Assembly (NCBI GenBank): GCA_964625615.1 | Contig: CAZVDU010000177.1 | Coordinates: forward strand, 1 to 7,597 | DNA: 7,597 nucleotides | Source of the DNA: M269 sp964625615 | Lineage (GTDB): Bacteria; Pseudomonadota; Gammaproteobacteria; Enterobacterales; Alteromonadaceae | Direction of reading: 5' to 3' | Part shown: positions 6,071-7,597 of the stretch, piece after piece | How the letters are laid out: every line of letters begins with the position of its first letter | Numbering within the stretch: the first letter of the stretch is position 1 | Translations under genes and position numbers: made by a program | Notes under the pieces: model-generated | What the model was told of the DNA's origin: nothing | Database searches by the model: none | Seen by the model: the letters and a program-made list of their open reading frames with translations, nothing else

Positions 6071-7333
6071 ACTTTTTCTATGACCGAATCTGCTGAGCGA
6101 GCAAAGCTTGCGGCAAGACAAGTAGCCAAGCTGACTGCAAGCCAAAAGAATGCTGTGTTGCGAGACATCGCGCAGCAATTAAAATACCAAACTGCGCACA
6201 TATTGATTGCCAATGCGGCAGATTTGGACGCAGCCAGTCAAAGTGGTTTGAGCGACGCAATGATTGACCGCCTTAGATTAACAACCGAAGGTATCAATTC
6301 CATCGCCAAAGCGGTTTGTGATATCGCGGACCAAACAGATCCTGTTGGTCGTATTGATCATATTGAACGCATGCCAAGTGGTATTCAGGTTGGGAAGATG
6401 CGTATCCCCTTAGGCGTTGTCGCGATGATTTATGAGTCTCGTCCTAACGTCACTATCGATGCCGCGGCACTTTGTTTGAAGGCTGGTAATGCTGTTGTAT
6501 TACGAGGAGGCAAAGAGGCGCTTAATTCCAATATTGCCTTAGCAAAATGTATAGATGTGGCTTTGGAAGCTAACGGTATTAATAAAGCCGCAGTGACACT
6601 TGTTCCCGATCCTGATCGAGCTATTATGGAAGAGTTAATGACTCTGAATCATGCCATTGACTTGATTATTCCAAGGGGAGGAGAAGGGCTGATCCGTTAT
6701 GTCTCTGAGAACAGTCGGATACCTGTTATTCAGCATTACAAAGGCGTTTGCCACCTCTATGTCGATGACGCAGCTGATATTCAAAAAGCGATTAACCTAC
6801 TAGAGAACGGTAAGACCCAGCGCACAGGTGTGTGCAATTCGCTAGAGACATTGTTAGTGCATAAAAACATTGCGCTCGCTTTTCTACAAAAAACGACTGA
6901 GTTATTTAAACAGCATGAGGTAAAGGTACATGCCTGTGCGAATAGCATCAATTTGTTCAACGAGTGCGGCCTAACGAATATTGATTTAGCGACGGATGAA
7001 GATTGGCATGCTGAGTATTTAGCGATGGAAATTGCAGTGAAGATTGTAGACAGTTATGAACAAGCTATAGAACATATAGAAACATACGGCTCAGGACACA
7101 CAGAGGTTATTGCGACAGAGAGTTATAGCCGAGGCCAAGATTTTATTCGTACCATCAACTCAGCCGTCGTGATGGTCAATGCATCATCAAGATTCTCTGA
7201 TGGTGGTGAGTTAGGGTTAGGTGCTGAAATTGGCATATCAACCAGTAAATTACACGCTTACGGCCCAATGGGGGTTGAATCACTTACCACAGAAAAGTTT
7301 ATTGTGCTGGGCGATGGAGAGGTTCGAGGATAG
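6068..7333 (+). CDS. proA: Glutamate-5-semialdehyde dehydrogenase (gamma-glutamyl phosphate reductase)
   Basis: ProA (EC 1.2.1.41) reduces gamma-glutamyl phosphate with NADPH to glutamate-5-semialdehyde, which cyclises to pyrroline-5-carboxylate for ProC. It belongs to the aldehyde dehydrogenase superfamily. Numbering from GTG 6068 (421 residues): cofactor-domain motifs PLGVVAMIYESRPNVT (114-129) and NAVVLRGGKE (141-150), IPRGGEGLI (201-209), catalytic Cys256 in QRTGVCNSLETLL, and a full match to the gamma-glutamyl phosphate reductase signature at 327-348 (from VDSYEQAIEHI to the GSGHTEVI end). The C-terminal SSRFSDGGELGLGAEIG and LHAYGPMGVESLTT blocks are also typical. Starting at ATG 6080 would give 417 residues, the same as E. 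coli ProA, so the start is not certain; the ribosome site favours GTG 6068. The unstable acyl phosphate explains why proB and proA are kept together; a ProB-ProA complex is known or proposed in relatives. Confidence 0.98.
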   Translation: MTFSMTESAERAKLAARQVAKLTASQKNAVLRDIAQQLKYQTAHILIANAADLDAASQSGLSDAMIDRLRLTTEGINSIAKAVCDIADQTDPVGRIDHIERMPSGIQVGKMRIPLGVVAMIYESRPNVTIDAAALCLKAGNAVVLRGGKEALNSNIALAKCIDVALEANGINKAAVTLVPDPDRAIMEELMTLNHAIDLIIPRGGEGLIRYVSENSRIPVIQHYKGVCHLYVDDAADIQKAINLLENGKTQRTGVCNSLETLLVHKNIALAFLQKTTELFKQHEVKVHACANSINLFNECGLTNIDLATDEDWHAEYLAMEIAVKIVDSYEQAIEHIETYGSGHTEVIATESYSRGQDFIRTINSAVVMVNASSRFSDGGELGLGAEIGISTSKLHAYGPMGVESLTTEKFIVLGDGEVRG

Positions 7334-7462
7334 AGCAGAGCTTCTTGATGTTAGGTTCGTCCGGCAAGAAACAACCTATCTTAATTCGCTATTTGTATCT
7401 CGGCCTGCGGCTTGTGTTGGGCTTATCGATAAATAAAATAGAGGGAAATGGCTGTCTAGTGA
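7334..7462. other. Convergent intergenic region after proA
   Basis: A 129-base stretch between the proA stop and the stop of the converging gene. Apart from the weak hairpin above, it contains a perfect palindrome TTATCGATAA (7423-7432) next to an AT-rich run that reads ATTTTATTTAT on the minus strand. No strong bidirectional terminator is visible. Confidence 0.5.
7352..7387 (+). terminator. Weak candidate terminator of proBA
   Basis: TAGGTT (7352-7357) can pair with AACCTA (7373-7378) around a 15-base loop, followed by TCTTAATTC. The stem is short and the T-run broken, so it is a poor intrinsic terminator, but it is the best hairpin I find within 60 bases of the proA stop. Confidence 0.3.
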
Positions 7463-7597
7463 CTACTTACCTTGGGGCCTCTGATTATTAGATTTATATT
7501 TTTCAATGGAGTCAATAAACAGAGTAAATACTTCGTCACTGTAGCTATTTCGCCCTTTCTCAAAGACATGCGTATATTGGGATAATAAGATTTCTTT
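7463..7597 (-). CDS. 3' end of an unrecognised gene (44 C-terminal residues)
   Basis: An open minus-strand frame enters at the right edge and ends at TAG (7465-7463). It encodes 44 residues, beginning KEILLSQYTHVFEKG and ending NNQRPQGK. The composition looks like real soluble protein: amphipathic helical text (SDEVFTLFIDSIEKY) followed by a polar tail. I do not recognise the family and give no function. It faces proA tail to tail, with 129 bases between the stops. The frame is too short to be certain, but the other frames on this stretch are less protein-like. Confidence 0.55.
   Translation of the reverse strand, partial: KEILLSQYTHVFEKGRNSYSDEVFTLFIDSIEKYKSNNQRPQGK

Noticed and set aside
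7423..7432. Palindrome TTATCGATAA, sharing half-sites TTATCG/CGATAA with the repeat at 4626-4652
   Set aside because: The two sites differ in spacing and lie in unrelated positions (between converging genes versus a promoter), so a common binding protein is not supported.
7221..7436. A 71-codon plus-strand frame overlapping the end of proA
   Set aside because: Most of it overlaps conserved proA codons in another frame, and the remainder shows no protein-like pattern.
1..7597. A new defence, mobile or biosynthetic system
   Set aside because: The genes are proline synthesis, a peptidase, a small exported protein, a lipoprotein and a fragment; there are no toxin-antitoxin, nuclease, recombinase, reverse transcriptase or repeat-array signatures.

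Overview
The window looks like ordinary chromosomal DNA from a marine gammaproteobacterium, most likely Alteromonadales. This is an inference from moderate-to-low GC, many exported proteins, a Cys-Gly-Gly-Gly-Ser lipoprotein start, and the protein style; no rRNA or other phylogenetic marker is present. I see no rRNA, tRNA, CRISPR array, insertion sequence, integrase or attachment site. I found no convincing new multi-gene system; the items worth a second look are small-scale (leader mini-ORFs, hairpins, an undescribed lipoprotein).

Left half, minus strand (1-4609). Reading in the direction of transcription (right to left) there are three genes. The first encodes an exported zinc metallopeptidase of family M1 (4609-2168). 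Next comes a small exported DUF6702-like protein (2075-1563). The last is a predicted outer-membrane lipoprotein with a bacterial Ig/cadherin-like domain, whose 3' end lies beyond the left edge (1339-1). Two hairpins, the second with a T-run, sit between the peptidase and the DUF6702-like gene. A 223-base gap separates the DUF6702-like gene from the lipoprotein gene, so the latter is probably its own transcription unit.

Divergent intergenic region (4610-4938). It is 329 bases without a convincing gene. It holds a strong Shine-Dalgarno site, a 10-bp-arm inverted repeat and a possible promoter on the peptidase side. It also holds a palindrome, three copies of GTTTTATGR, and a four-codon mini-ORF that touches the proB start codon.

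Right half, plus strand (4939-7333). proB and proA form a compact operon encoding the first two enzymes of proline synthesis from glutamate: ProB phosphorylates glutamate and ProA reduces the product to glutamate-5-semialdehyde, which cyclises for ProC (not in the window). ProB keeps its C-terminal PUA domain and the Asp equivalent to E. coli Asp107, so proline feedback control is probably intact. After proA, a weak hairpin may end the operon. The last 135 bases carry the 3' end of an unrecognised minus-strand gene that converges on proA.
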